Below, one piece after another: positions 35,763 through 46,954 of a stretch of 64,000 nucleotides of DNA (positions are counted from its first letter, which is position 1; each line of letters begins with the position of its first letter). The stretch is from NCBI GenBank assembly GCA_009741485.1, contig CM019214.1, positions 20,978,267 to 21,042,266 on the forward strand, read 5' to 3'. Below the pieces are notes generated by a model. That model had not been told where the DNA came from and searched no databases. It saw only the letters and a program-made list of their open reading frames with translations. The translations under genes were made by a program, and so were the position numbers. This DNA comes from Malurus cyaneus samueli (lineage: Eukaryota; Chordata; Aves; Passeriformes; Maluridae).

Positions 35763-35850
35763 AAAAAAAAACCAAAAAACCCAAAAAAAAAACAAAAACA
35801 AAAAAAAAACCCAAAAAAACCCCAAAAAACAAACCACCAAAACCCCTGCA
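35763..35850. repeat. A/C-only low-complexity tract
   Basis: About 85 bases composed almost only of A runs separated by C, CC or CCC, rising in C content towards the right. It may derive from a decaying poly(A), but no element body is visible to its left. Confidence 0.9.
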
Positions 35851-37886
35851 ATTTTGTCAGGGTTACATCCATTGACTAACTTTTCAGCATCTTGTTTTGT
35901 TACACCCAGCTGTAGTAAGGCAAAATTCTCTATCAGTGAGGAAGATGTAAATGTTGGCATCCAACATTGTACAGAAGTTAAGAGTATCACTGAAAGCACT
36001 AGTTCATTAGGGAGTGGCTTACCATGGGTTTTCTTCAATTTTTTTTAACATAACCCTCCCTGCCAAGGTTTGATAGAGCTGAATGTGGCCATTAGGTTGT
36101 GGTTTTTTTTGTTGCAATGCTGCTGGAGTTCCACTCATAGCAATGTGCACAGACTCCATTAAATTAATTAAAACTTTAAAAACCAATTAAAACTTGCAAA
36201 CCCAAACTATGCAGTCAGGCACTCCACCTCTGAAATGTTTCATTTCTACATCTAAAAGGGTCACTGTGGTTTTGTATTGGAGTTTTCCTGGTTCTCAGAA
36301 ATCTAAATAGCAGACTAAACTAAAGAAGTTGTTTCTGCTGTGTGCAGTGATTGTCAGGTCTTTGTATTCATGTGCTCAAGTCTGTTAGAGCTGTTTCAAC
36401 AGGAATGCATTTGACAGCAAATTTTCCCTGAAGTTATGGAAATTTATAAACTGGTTGATTTCATCAGATATTTTCCTGTGGAAAGAAACTGAGAAAAACC
36501 ATGTATGATCAGAATGGAGAATATGCATTTATATAGAGAAATATAGATAAATGTGTTGTTCTTTTTTAAAAAAAAAAATCATCCCAGATAGACTTAACAG
36601 AGTCTGGGTGAGATCACTACAGCTCTTGCATGTCTGCCTGCTACATTCCTCAAAACATTTGAAAAATGAACCCGAAAAAAAGTATTATTCTTGAATTTCT
36701 TTTACATTTTTAGGCACATGTGTCCAATACATTGTGATTAATCTTGCTTGGGTTTTTTTTAGATTAATGTTAAAGCAGGAGATTAACTGAATATGATATT
36801 GCAGTTAAACACAATTCCATCTTTAATTTTACTTTAATTTCCTTATTTCTTCTGAAAGATTTGACCACTGTAGCCCTTATATGCAATGGTTTTGTCATGT
36901 CTCTCTCCATGAGTATTTCCTAAAGCCAGCAGAACACTCACTGACTTGTATATAGATATGAGCTTATTTAGTATTATTACCAACAGTTTTTTCTCACAAT
37001 TTTTTCCTTCTTAATAACACTAATGTTTAATTTATAGCAAAGCAATTGGATTTTTCACACAATATAACTTGTCAAATCAATCTTTTTGCATTGAGGTTCT
37101 GAACTGTAATCTTCCTCTTTCTTAGTACTTTCTATTAGTAAAATCTTATCACTTCTTTGTTGTAACAATTTGGACCTATGTATGTGAATGATTTCTGCAC
37201 CACTTATCCAGCTTGTGGGTACTCTGACCTCAGCAACGTCTTTTGTTTCTTTGATTCTTTTCTTTCCTTTTTCTTCTGAACCTATACAAACACAATTAAG
37301 AACCCAGACCCTGACCCACCAAGTGGAGGCTCCTGCAGTTGGAAGCAACCAGACTGTGACCTGAAGGAGCTGCCAGTCAGTGCCTGAGCCACCTCCTGCT
37401 CTCTGAGGCAGGGACTGCAGTATTCAACAGGCCCCTTCAAATGCTGCTGAAGACATGCTGATGTTATCTGGCTTTTAAAGAAATACCTATTGTACCTATT
37501 CAGATAAGTTTTCTTGTCACATTCCCAGTGTTATTATATTCATGTATTCACTGGCAGTTTAACTGGAGGCTATGACACTTCTGAAGTTTAAGCCTAGATA
37601 GCTTTGCTTGGTCATGTACTTGCAATTAATATTTTCCTAGTTTTTTTAATCTATGTAATTAAAATTTGTCTGGGATTTAGTTTGTTTTTTTTTTAAATTT
37701 GTTTGCTTTGTTTTGGATTTCTTTTCCTTTTCCACAGTGCCAGAACTCTCTGTAGCTGGTGCATTCACCAGTGTCCTGATGTCTGTTTAGCATGCCACTG
37801 CCTATTTGTGTGCTGCTATGTCTCTGCATCTGTGCTTCTCTGAGGTTTCCAAATAATTTCTTAATTTCTTTTTTTTTCTTTTTTTT
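35851..37886. other. Unique AT-rich non-coding DNA
   Basis: Nothing recognisable as a gene or repeat. It ends in a pyrimidine-rich, mostly T tract that leads into an assembly gap. Confidence 0.55.
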
Positions 37887-37908
37887 NNNNNNNNNNNNNN
37901 NNNNNNNN
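37887..37908. other. Assembly gap of 22 N inside a poly(T) tract
   Basis: Twenty-two N flanked by T runs on both sides (T-rich from about 37,868; eight T after the gap). The true length is unknown; the gap probably reflects a homopolymer that could not be resolved. Confidence 0.97.
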
Positions 37909-37916
37909 TTTTTTTT

Positions 37917-39519
37917 GCCATTTTGTGCTGCATTAATATCCTCCATGCACTGTCTCATTTTTCAGTTCCTGCTTGTTTCTCTGATAAATTGCAATGTGAT
38001 CACTTTAAATTGTCTTTAAATTTTGGTATAACGATGTGTCTTATCACAGTTAGGCTTAGCAGTTCTGGATGCATCATTTCAAGGCTAAATTTACCAGACT
38101 TGATGCAGAAGATATGAATAAATATTTACCACCTCTGTCTGGGCACTGAGATAGAGCAGTATTTAACCTTGTTCTTTCATCAGGATCTTACCACCTACCA
38201 ACACATCTGCACCTTTAATATATTTTGCCCCTTGAATACGTTTTGCCCCTTTAACATATTTTTCTGCACCTTTGCAGTATTTGTTTTGTGTATTAACTTC
38301 TTGCCTTGCTTATTTTTTTCTCACGTACAGCAGTTGAAGTCTGCAGTGATTCATTCTCTGCACTGGACTTGGCACATTGTCTAACTTTCCACTTGTCCAA
38401 AGCATTTAGCTATTAGCATGAAAGCTAAAAATATTCTCAGATGTGCTTCTTGAACCTTTGATCCCTGTTGCTACTAACAAATTACTGCGTATATCAAGAA
38501 CTAATAGTTGCCTGGGTCAGCTCACTTCTGCAATGTAGCAGTTTCCCAGCTGATTGCTTATTTAATGGTACTTGTTGGAAAGGTGCCTTTTTATTATCTC
38601 CTTAGGGGAAAAAAATGCTTCTGGAATAGTTCTGCCCTTGGGTCCTCCTGTTTGGATGCTAACTTGCCTGGCTGGTAGAATATGTGGCAACCTCTGTTCA
38701 TAATAAGAATTTACATTACTACATTTGTTTTCTTTTCCCTTTTATCTAAAGCTGTTATTATCAATTACTTTTAACACTGTTAATTGAGGAATGCCTGTTT
38801 TTAATGAGTGTTGCCTCCTGGTTTTGCCTGTGGGTGATATTACTGTGCCTTCGGGAACTGACTCACTTTGGCCATGGTGCTAGGAGCCAAACAGCAAAGG
38901 GGGGAGCAGGACAACACAATACTCAGGCTTTTCTTACTCTTCCATTCACACTCTCTTGTCTCCTCAAACACTGTGAGGAAATTGTAAGCTAACATGTCTC
39001 TTCTCTCCTTGTGTCTCTTTCTATCATGAGCTGATTGTATTTGAAGATTTCAGTGTCAGCAGAGGCTGCACCAGATGACAGATCTCGACAAGCATCCCTG
39101 TAGGCACAAGCCAAACCAAAGGAGGCAGGGAAAAAAAGAAAGGGACATAGAAAAAGAAGGAGAGAAAAGGAATTGAAGGTCGGATTCCTCCCCCTTTCAC
39201 AGAACAGACGGGATCAGAGCTACACAATCATAATGTACAATTTATGATTGTGGGATTTTAATTTTCTAAGAATAGAAAGTTCTGTGTTTCAAGAAGTTGC
39301 TGTGAAGCGACCTTGATATTTAAATACCATATTTAAACAAAAGAAAATTCCTATAGAAAAAAAAAGAATATGAAAGGTGTTTTAGAAAGAAAAAAACATT
39401 CTTCTCTGTGCAATTACAAATACGAGTTAGGAGCAAATCCTCTGCTGGCCCTATTCATGACTTCCAGTGGCATAAATCCCCAAAAAGCTTAGCATTGTGG
39501 CTGTAAGTAAGGAAGAACC
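37917..39519. other. Unique non-coding DNA
   Basis: A short local repetition around 38,210-38,275 (CCTTTAATATATTTTGCCCC, then CCCTTTAACATATTT) suggests old slippage with a period near 25-30 bp. No gene is recognised. Confidence 0.5.
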
Positions 39520-39760
39520 TGATATATTAATGATAAAGGCCAGGAAAATTACACAATTAGAGACCCTTGCCTCAGCTTCTTTGAACTAATATTTAACACT
39601 CTCTGTAATTATTATTTACTTGTAATGAGTCAGAAGCCATTAAGACTAAGCAGGAGGCTTATTTCTGCTATGCACACTCATAAAATTCTGTTCAATAAAA
39701 TTGCTTCTGCTTTTACAGTTACATAAGCATGAAATCAATGATAGATGATTTTTAACCTCT
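39520..39760. promoter_or_regulatory. Candidate conserved non-coding element E
   Basis: Unique AT-rich block dense in TAAT-type cores (ATATTAATGATAAAGG, GTAATTATTATTTACTTG, AATCAATGATAGATGA) with no open frame. The regulatory call is inferred from texture. Confidence 0.3.
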
Positions 39761-41989
39761 CAATACAACTTTATTTTCAAAATCACTTTTCCAGCCTGTA
39801 CTTCCTAATAATTTTCTAACATGAGTAATGATTCCTTAAGATTAAAATATCAATAGTTGCATATCAATATAAGTGCAGAAAAATGCCTATATTCTGCCAG
39901 AGGTAAGCATGAATTTTCCATTCAAATGGTTTTTGAAGTTTCCTTTAGTTCATGCCTCTTAACTTCACTCACCCTGAAAAGTTGAATTATGCAAAATTTC
40001 AAGCAGCTTTGGAGTGGTGCGAGTAAAGCCCAAAGAATCCATTGTAACTGGGTAGTCCATGATGAAAAGTCCTGTGGTTTAGTGAAGTCTTTCAGGTCTG
40101 TCTGGATGCCCCAAATTACTGAGGTCTTTGCCAAAGTACAAAAAAATCTGGAACTTCTACCTCTACATCTGTTTACAGAGGACAGACTATTTCAACTGGA
40201 CAGTCACAATTTCATTTCTCTGAAACATATCTGCTTATTGTGGTTATAAACAGACAGCTGTGACATTAAATGTCTGTGAGGAACTCACTTGGCCACCTCA
40301 TTAGTGCTTAATTTTAAATCCCTTGTAGCACTTTTAAGAGAACCAAGTGAGGAGAGAGGTTAATGAACATTTTGACTTCTGCTTTTGGCTTTTGTGAGGA
40401 GCAGTGAATCCTCAAATTGCATGGATTAGACACGGCCTCCAACTCTTTTTGCAAGGTGACAAATACCTGTGGCTGGGATATAATGAATAACCCCCAGGGC
40501 ATAAGATCATTCTGCACAAGTCATACTGAAATGCACAGTACCCCTGTCCAGCTTGCACAGTTGGGCTGTTCTGTAGGATCTCTGTGTGATGAGGAGAAGC
40601 AGCAAAGGCAGGGGTCCAGAAATAATCTAAATTTATCTCTATCCAATCTGAGTCATCAGGTCTTGCAAACAGCCTTGCATTAATGACAACTTTAGAGACA
40701 ACCATGGAAGATCTGCTTCAGATGCTACAGTCAAAAAGCCATTTGCCACTAATGTTTAGTAAAATAAAAGCTGTAATAAAGCCTGAAAGCTAGACAATGT
40801 GCCTTGAGAGAAAAGTAGGAAAAGCAGACAGTTTAGTGCCTGAGGTCCCTGGAGTAAAATTTTTAAAGGAAACAATTCTGAAAGCCAGAGTCCAAAGCTG
40901 TTTCTTAGAAACTGAGAAATGATAATATTAATGAAGAGGAGAAAATTCTCCAAAAATATCAATGCATAGTTAAACTTAAAATTAAAAATTATAACAGTGG
41001 CCCTACAAATGTGACCTAGGTGAAAAAAATCTCTTCTCCTGAAGGTCTATTTTGAAATAATATAGTTGTAAAAATAAAATGAACTTAGACAAGAGCAGGA
41101 GTGGAATAAACAAATCTGACAATTGAGGTCTGAATGCACCCAGAAACTTCTCTATTTTCTGCTTACATCTTACTCCTAGCTGTAAAGAATATCAGTCTGC
41201 ACTGAAGAATTGAAAGCCCCAACCCAAAAGGACAAACTGAGTGCTTAATGCACCCCTGTTAAGGTATCAGCCTCCAATGACAGCCTGCCTTATTCTCCCT
41301 CTCTTATGGTCATTGCTGATTAACATTTTTTCTTTCTTAAAAACCACTTGCTCCTGATTACTCCAGCCCACCCAAAGCTGTTCTTTAATAACAGACTCCG
41401 TCCTAAAAGCTGTGCCTGTTTCTTCTGCTTCCTTGTCCCACTGGACATCAAAGTTCATTGCTTTTCTGGTGCAGGTACTCACAAAGCTCAGCGTTTCCTG
41501 CCCTTGTTATTGCCCCATCCCCATTTCTTCCATCTTGGCTGTGGGCAAACACTGACCCTCCTGCTGGCTGTGGTGGTCACCCAGATATAAGGGGTCCACA
41601 TGCTGTGAGTGACTCAGATATTCCTAGGAGCTGTCACTGCAGCCATGATTCAAATGTGTGCTAAGGTTGCACCTAGGAGAGGACTGGACAAGTGTACCAG
41701 GCACAAGGCACAGGAATGACAACTTTACCTGGATTTAGTTATTGTATTTTCGTTCCTTCCTGCTAATGGGGAACATTGCAGCTGGACACTGGAACCTTCT
41801 GTTTGATTGCCTGGGAATCAGAAGGCTTTGTATGTCTTCCAGGGATAGGTTTTAGTGAATTCTCTCACCATAATCACTTCTTCTCCCTCCCCCTTACTCA
41901 ATTTTATGTCACAACTAAACTCATAGGTTTAGAGAGACGATTTGTATCTTAAATGAATGGATTAAAAAAAGAAATCGTTTATATTTACC
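39761..41989. other. Unique non-coding DNA
   Basis: No repeat or gene was recognised. Frames of up to 97 codons lack domains. Confidence 0.55.
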
Positions 41990-42430
41990 AGTAAATGCAA
42001 TGCAGAGATGCTGTGAACTATAAACTGTCATGTCACGCATAGAAGGAATGTTAATGTTGAACTAAAATTCTGGCTGTGCTCATAAGCCTCATAAATCACA
42101 ACCATAAATAGACCTCAGTTAGTGCCATGGGGAAAGACTCTGCATATTCATGAGGTTCTCGTTTCATATTTTGCCACTAGAATAAGCCTTGAAACGATAA
42201 GCAGTTTGCATCCAGTGAATCAGTGCAAGGTAATGGCATTATGATAACAAAATACTTCAGTGTGATAAACAGCTGATATCTGCAGATCATTTATATTGTC
42301 CTTGTGTATAAAGTCAAAGCCATTTATTCAAATGTCACTTTGATTAATAACATTAGTTGCCCTTGATAAGATGTCGTTTTCTTGAGTATATCTAGAGGCT
42401 AAATATATTATGATATTCAGAATAGAAGAA
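41990..42430. promoter_or_regulatory. Candidate conserved non-coding element F
   Basis: One of the two best enhancer-like blocks in the window. It has no repeat and no frame, and shows several motif types close together: a MEF2/CArG-like CATAAATAG at 42,103-42,111, an octamer-like TGCATATTCAT at 42,141-42,151 and a TCF/LEF-type CTTTGAT at 42,338-42,344 that runs straight into TTAATAAC. Motif presence is seen; function and conservation are inferred. Confidence 0.35.
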
Positions 42431-45400
42431 AACATTTTTTTTTATTTCTTACACATTTTGCAATTATTATTCATTACTTTAATGGCATCATAGGGGCAAA
42501 TTATGCATTATAAAATAAAATTCTTTCTCTGAAGATCTTATAACTTAAAGTACCTCAGATTATTTCTTTAGAAATCTCTATTTATGTCTGATGATTTTTT
42601 TAAAAATAAATGGTAAGTCCCCTGGAAAATAAATATTTAGAACAATCACACGTGGATATAAAGTGGATATAAATCCCTTATAAAGTGGATTTATTAATTA
42701 ATTTAGGCAGAAAAGCTGATGGAACTGATATAAAAATTAAATCAGCATTTTATTTCACCATGTCAAAGAAACCTCTTTTGTTGACATTTAACAAGAAAAA
42801 TCCCTTTAAAAAACATTCCTTTTTAAATATCTGTGAGAAGGGAACACAACTTTTTAAAAAAGGTGAAGTAATGATGGGGAAACAATTTTTAGCTCAGGCT
42901 GAAGGAGCTGAAGGAGGAAACTTTCTGTGTGTAAAAGACAGCATATTTTGTTTCTATTTTGTAATTCAAGCAACAGGCACAGTTAATATTCAAGCAGCTA
43001 AACAGGAAGAACAAATATTGATAATCAGTTTAGCTATCTGAAAGGGAAACAAATGTCAATTGCCTATAGTTATAAAAAGATTTGCTTGGAAGCAAAATGT
43101 ACTTTTAAGGCCATTTCTGGTTGCAGTTTTATATGCAACATAGTGATGAGGTTGAATACCTCAGGAGAACTCCTGAACATTTATTTGAATTCTGCAGTAG
43201 GAATCAATTCAACCGTTTCAAAGCTGAGCTGAAGTGCATTAATGAGTAAGTGTGAGGAAATTTCTATTTCATCACTCTTTGAATTGTAATGCTCTACAGC
43301 CACATAGAGGATAAAGAAGTTCTTCAGAAAGATTACTTATCTGCATGTACTGTTTTATTTCAAAAATTGCTGCAAAAACAAATCTTCTCACTTCATTGGT
43401 TTTTTTTTTGCATATTGGATATTATTAATTTTATTTCCTTACTTGATGGCAGTGTTTCTACTGAGGCTTATTTCTGTGAGTTCTGAAGATAAAACATGCA
43501 ATAGATGCTGACCTCCAGATCTGGGGAGGGAAATGAGGTCACCCACCTGCCACGCCATACACAGGCTGGGTTTTAACCCCAGGCATGACTTAAAGTTCAG
43601 TGAGTCTGGGTGAATTGAGCAGTTTTTCACTGAGGGGAAAATCTGAGTTGCTGAAAGCTCACTGCAGACTGAAAAACCTTTACTGCAAGCAAGAAAATAG
43701 AAGGTGGCAGGAATCCAACGTGAACCCAAGATTTTTAACTTGTGGGTTCCCAGTAAAGGTGGCTGGAAAGACAAAAATGTTTATTGTTTAATTGAGCACA
43801 TTTACATTAGTATAACTTAAAGTAAGATCACAATTACTATGATCAGTGCTGTGAGAAATATTTGACAACATTCATTTTTACTTGATTCATTTATTTTAAA
43901 TGAGACTCCACGAAGTGTCAGATATGAGGCTCTATTTCCAAGAATACACAAGAAAAAATCAGAAATCCCAACCAATAAACTCGATATGTATATGGTTTAC
44001 TGAAAAATATTAAAATATAGAGTTTAATATTCTAAGATGTGTTGAGTATTATATCATGTTGTGACTTGCCTAATACATGCAATGGAACATTTATTTTGTG
44101 TCTTCAAAACTAATAACTCCCTATCTCCTTTTATTAAGGTAAAGGTTCTGAATGTATTGTTCTCATGGTGACTCTGAAATCAGCATTTTTTTATAATACA
44201 CTGAGACACTGCATCAGTATTCCACGAAGCTTCAAAAACTCCCTGCATGCTACTTTTCTTTGAAAGGTAGAAATCTTGAATACAGAAAGTGCAACAGACA
44301 TTTAAAAGACTAAAAAGAAGGCAGAAAATGATATCCCTGGGATAAACCTGCTCAAATAAATTATAATTGACTCATCATAAAACTGACTTTGGCATTTGCA
44401 GCTGGAACAGACTGATGCATTAACTGATGTATTTTACCAATTTGGAGCCAGATAAGTGAGCATCTAAGGGTCAGAATTTTTGGGGTCCACTTACCCCCCT
44501 GGCACAAATGATGACCTGGTTTGATTTCTTTCCCTCTGCAGGTTTGCTCCATTTGTGAACTGAGATGGGGCTGGTCTGTTGACAGGGATGTTGTGTTGGC
44601 TGGTGACTGGGAAGCATTCTTGCCCCTCAGCAATGAGGAGCGTGAGCAGGTCCATGAGAAGAAATGCCTTTGCTCCAGCTCTCATGCAAGCTACAACAGC
44701 AAAACAATCATATGAAATCAGAATAATGGCACGAGGAAAGATTATCTAAGGATTAATATGTGATTGGGGACAATAGTTACAGGCTGTGACATGAGTGTGT
44801 AGAAAATGTCTAAGGAGTCTTCCTGTCTTGGAGACCTGGTTGTTTGGAGACGAAGAAATGCAAAAGACACAGACACCCAGAGCAAGACAGAGTTAAGGTC
44901 AATGAAATTATTTGAGCAAATTCTCTGCTGCTATTTTACAATATGTTAGAAGACTTACTCTATTCTTGCATTTAATAGGAAAGTAAATCCTGTAGACAAG
45001 CTCTTCTAAAGAAAAATAATTACATAATTCTGGTTTGAGTAATTTTTTTGAGTACAGAAAACCAGTAACTCTAATTATATTTCATGGTTTCTTGCACTTG
45101 ACAGAGATTGCCCTGCTTTTGAAGCTCAACCTGGACTTGAGCTGTGACTAAAATAAAATTAATTTATCTTAAACTGCTGTCATTAAAAACAGACCTAAAT
45201 CAGTCACGAGGAAAATAACGTAATTTTAAAGTATTATAACTGAAAACCTCAGGCATCCAGAGGAATGAGCACTTTCCCACACTTGACCTATGACCTAGTT
45301 TCACACTTCTCCCTGGCAGCAGTTAAAGATCAGAGATTAACATGGACTTTGAATAAAAATGGCTAGATTGAGTCAAAGTAGTCACTCTTTGCTCCTCCAG

Positions 45401-46394
45401 CTCCACACAGATCTGAAAAAGGTATATGAGACAGCCACGTGTCTCAGCTGCCCCAGTAATTTGGGTATTCCAGAAGGTTGGTTTCCTTTAGCCAATTAGA
45501 AAATAGGAATTACTGAAAATTTTTACATGGAAATGTTATACATCAGTTCCAGACAGAAAACAGAAACTATTTGGAAGAGTTAATATTTTTAATAACATGA
45601 GAAAAGTAAAATTTCAGTCCTAAGTCATAAGAAATCAATATTATCTTTTAATAATACCAACGGAGTTGGTATTAATAGGGATTTTCAGCTATAACCTTAG
45701 ATCTCCCTGGGCACTTTCACTATATTCTCTGCATTTTCAATTTATTGTGTTGTTACATCCAAGTTCTTTATTGCACTTCCAAAAGAATGTTAGCAATGAG
45801 AATGTCTTGGTTCCAGAATTATCAAATTTCTTTTCTGATGAAAGGAAGAGCAATGCTCTACACCAAAGGATTAAAAATGTAAAGCAACTTTGTGATTAGG
45901 CTTCTGTATATGCTGATCAATAACTCCCTGGAGTTATTTTTTTCATACAAAGTGAATAGCAGATTGTAGAATTGCAATACAATGCTTTGAGCAATGAAGA
46001 GATCAATTAAAATCGTTAAGGCATGCATGGGAAACCAGGTCAGTAGGTAGTATCAAATGAAAAATGAAAATCTGTCATAAGAAAAGAGATTCCAAGGAGG
46101 CAAAGTTTCAAATTTTCCTCTTAGTTTATACAGATTTATTAAGCATATTGAGCATCAGATAAAGCACTGTACTCCAAAAGCAACCTAAGTTTAGCCTTAT
46201 TTTATAATATTATTTTTATTTGAGACCATTTTTAACATACAAAAGTCTGTACATATGTGTGTCTCTCTCTCTTTATACATATCCTAAGTGAGAAAAAGAT
46301 ATGGTTCAAAAAGTAGCATTAATAATTTACTTTACAAGACTTACATGCTTTATATGGACAATAGAAGTTATCAGTTGAAGAGGCACAATACATT
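42431..46394. other. Unique AT-rich non-coding DNA
   Basis: A frame of 118 codons (42685-43041, plus) is rich in Lys and Phe and resembles no family. A pyrimidine tract ending TTTCCCTCTGCAG at about 44,529-44,541 looks like a splice acceptor, but the sequence after it is not a recognised exon. A strong hairpin lies at 45,652-45,674. Confidence 0.5.
45652..45674. other. Short perfect hairpin, 10-bp stem, 3-base loop
   Basis: TAATACCAAC-GGA-GTTGGTATTA forms a perfect 10-bp stem, with partial pairing beyond it. It is too short for a pre-miRNA and is not followed by a T run typical of a Pol III terminator. Confidence 0.85.
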
Positions 46395-46510
46395 CTCCCA
46401 CATTAAATATCCATTTAATCATTATTATTATACCTATTTTTCCAGATGGGTATAATAATATATTATATATTATATACATAATCAAGTCAAGAAGTTGTCC
46501 TAGACTGGGA
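46395..46510. repeat. Possible MIR-like SINE relic
   Basis: TTATTATTATACCTATTTTTCCAGATGGGTA at about 46,421-46,451 parallels the MIR phrase TATTATCCCCATTTTACAGATGGGGA. TCAAGTCAAGAAGTTGTCCTAGAC near 46,480 parallels the later AGTGACTTGCCCAAGGTC phrase. Between them the copy has acquired an AT-rich expansion. Ends are approximate. Confidence 0.4.
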
Positions 46511-46904
46511 CAGGATGGAGAAAGGGGAGTTACTTCACAGGAAATACCAGAAGGGATTGTCTCTTGAGAATGCAGTATTACTGTGGGCTGTGGGGGCTTC
46601 CAAAGTCATGCTGTTAAACTTTACCTGTATCATTTCTGGGTTCTTGTTATTATTATAGGACATATGCTAAATCAGAACTTGACACAACAGCTTCTCAAAA
46701 TTTCTGAAACCTTCCTAATAAAATAAACTGTCCTTCAGCTGGGAAGGTCCTTGGTCTGGCTGATGATAACTAGTAGTCATCTTTTCTCTAATGGTCATGA
46801 CCTGTGATGGGAAAATCTTTGGAGGTGAGCATTCCCAAATCCAATTCTAAGCTGATTCGAGGCAATACCCCAGCAAGACACAGAACTTTTTATTCAATTT
46901 ATTT

Positions 46905-46954
46905 GGTTGTGGTTTGGGTTTTTTTTTGTTGTTGTTTGTTTGTTTGTTTGTTGT
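46905..46954. repeat. (GTTT)n-type simple repeat
   Basis: G/T-only tract: TTTGGGTTTTTTTTTTG, then GTT and GTTT units to 46,952. It is a plain microsatellite. Confidence 0.9.

Noticed and set aside
42685..43041. 118-codon plus-strand frame
   Set aside because: Lys/Phe-rich translation of AT-rich DNA with no recognisable domain.
43560..43760. MIR-like SINE (GGCAGGAATCCAACGTGAACCCAAG)
   Set aside because: The single phrase resembles a SINE tail, but no core or box sequence lies at the expected distance.
45652..45674. microRNA precursor
   Set aside because: The stem of about 10-14 bp is far too short for a pre-miRNA.
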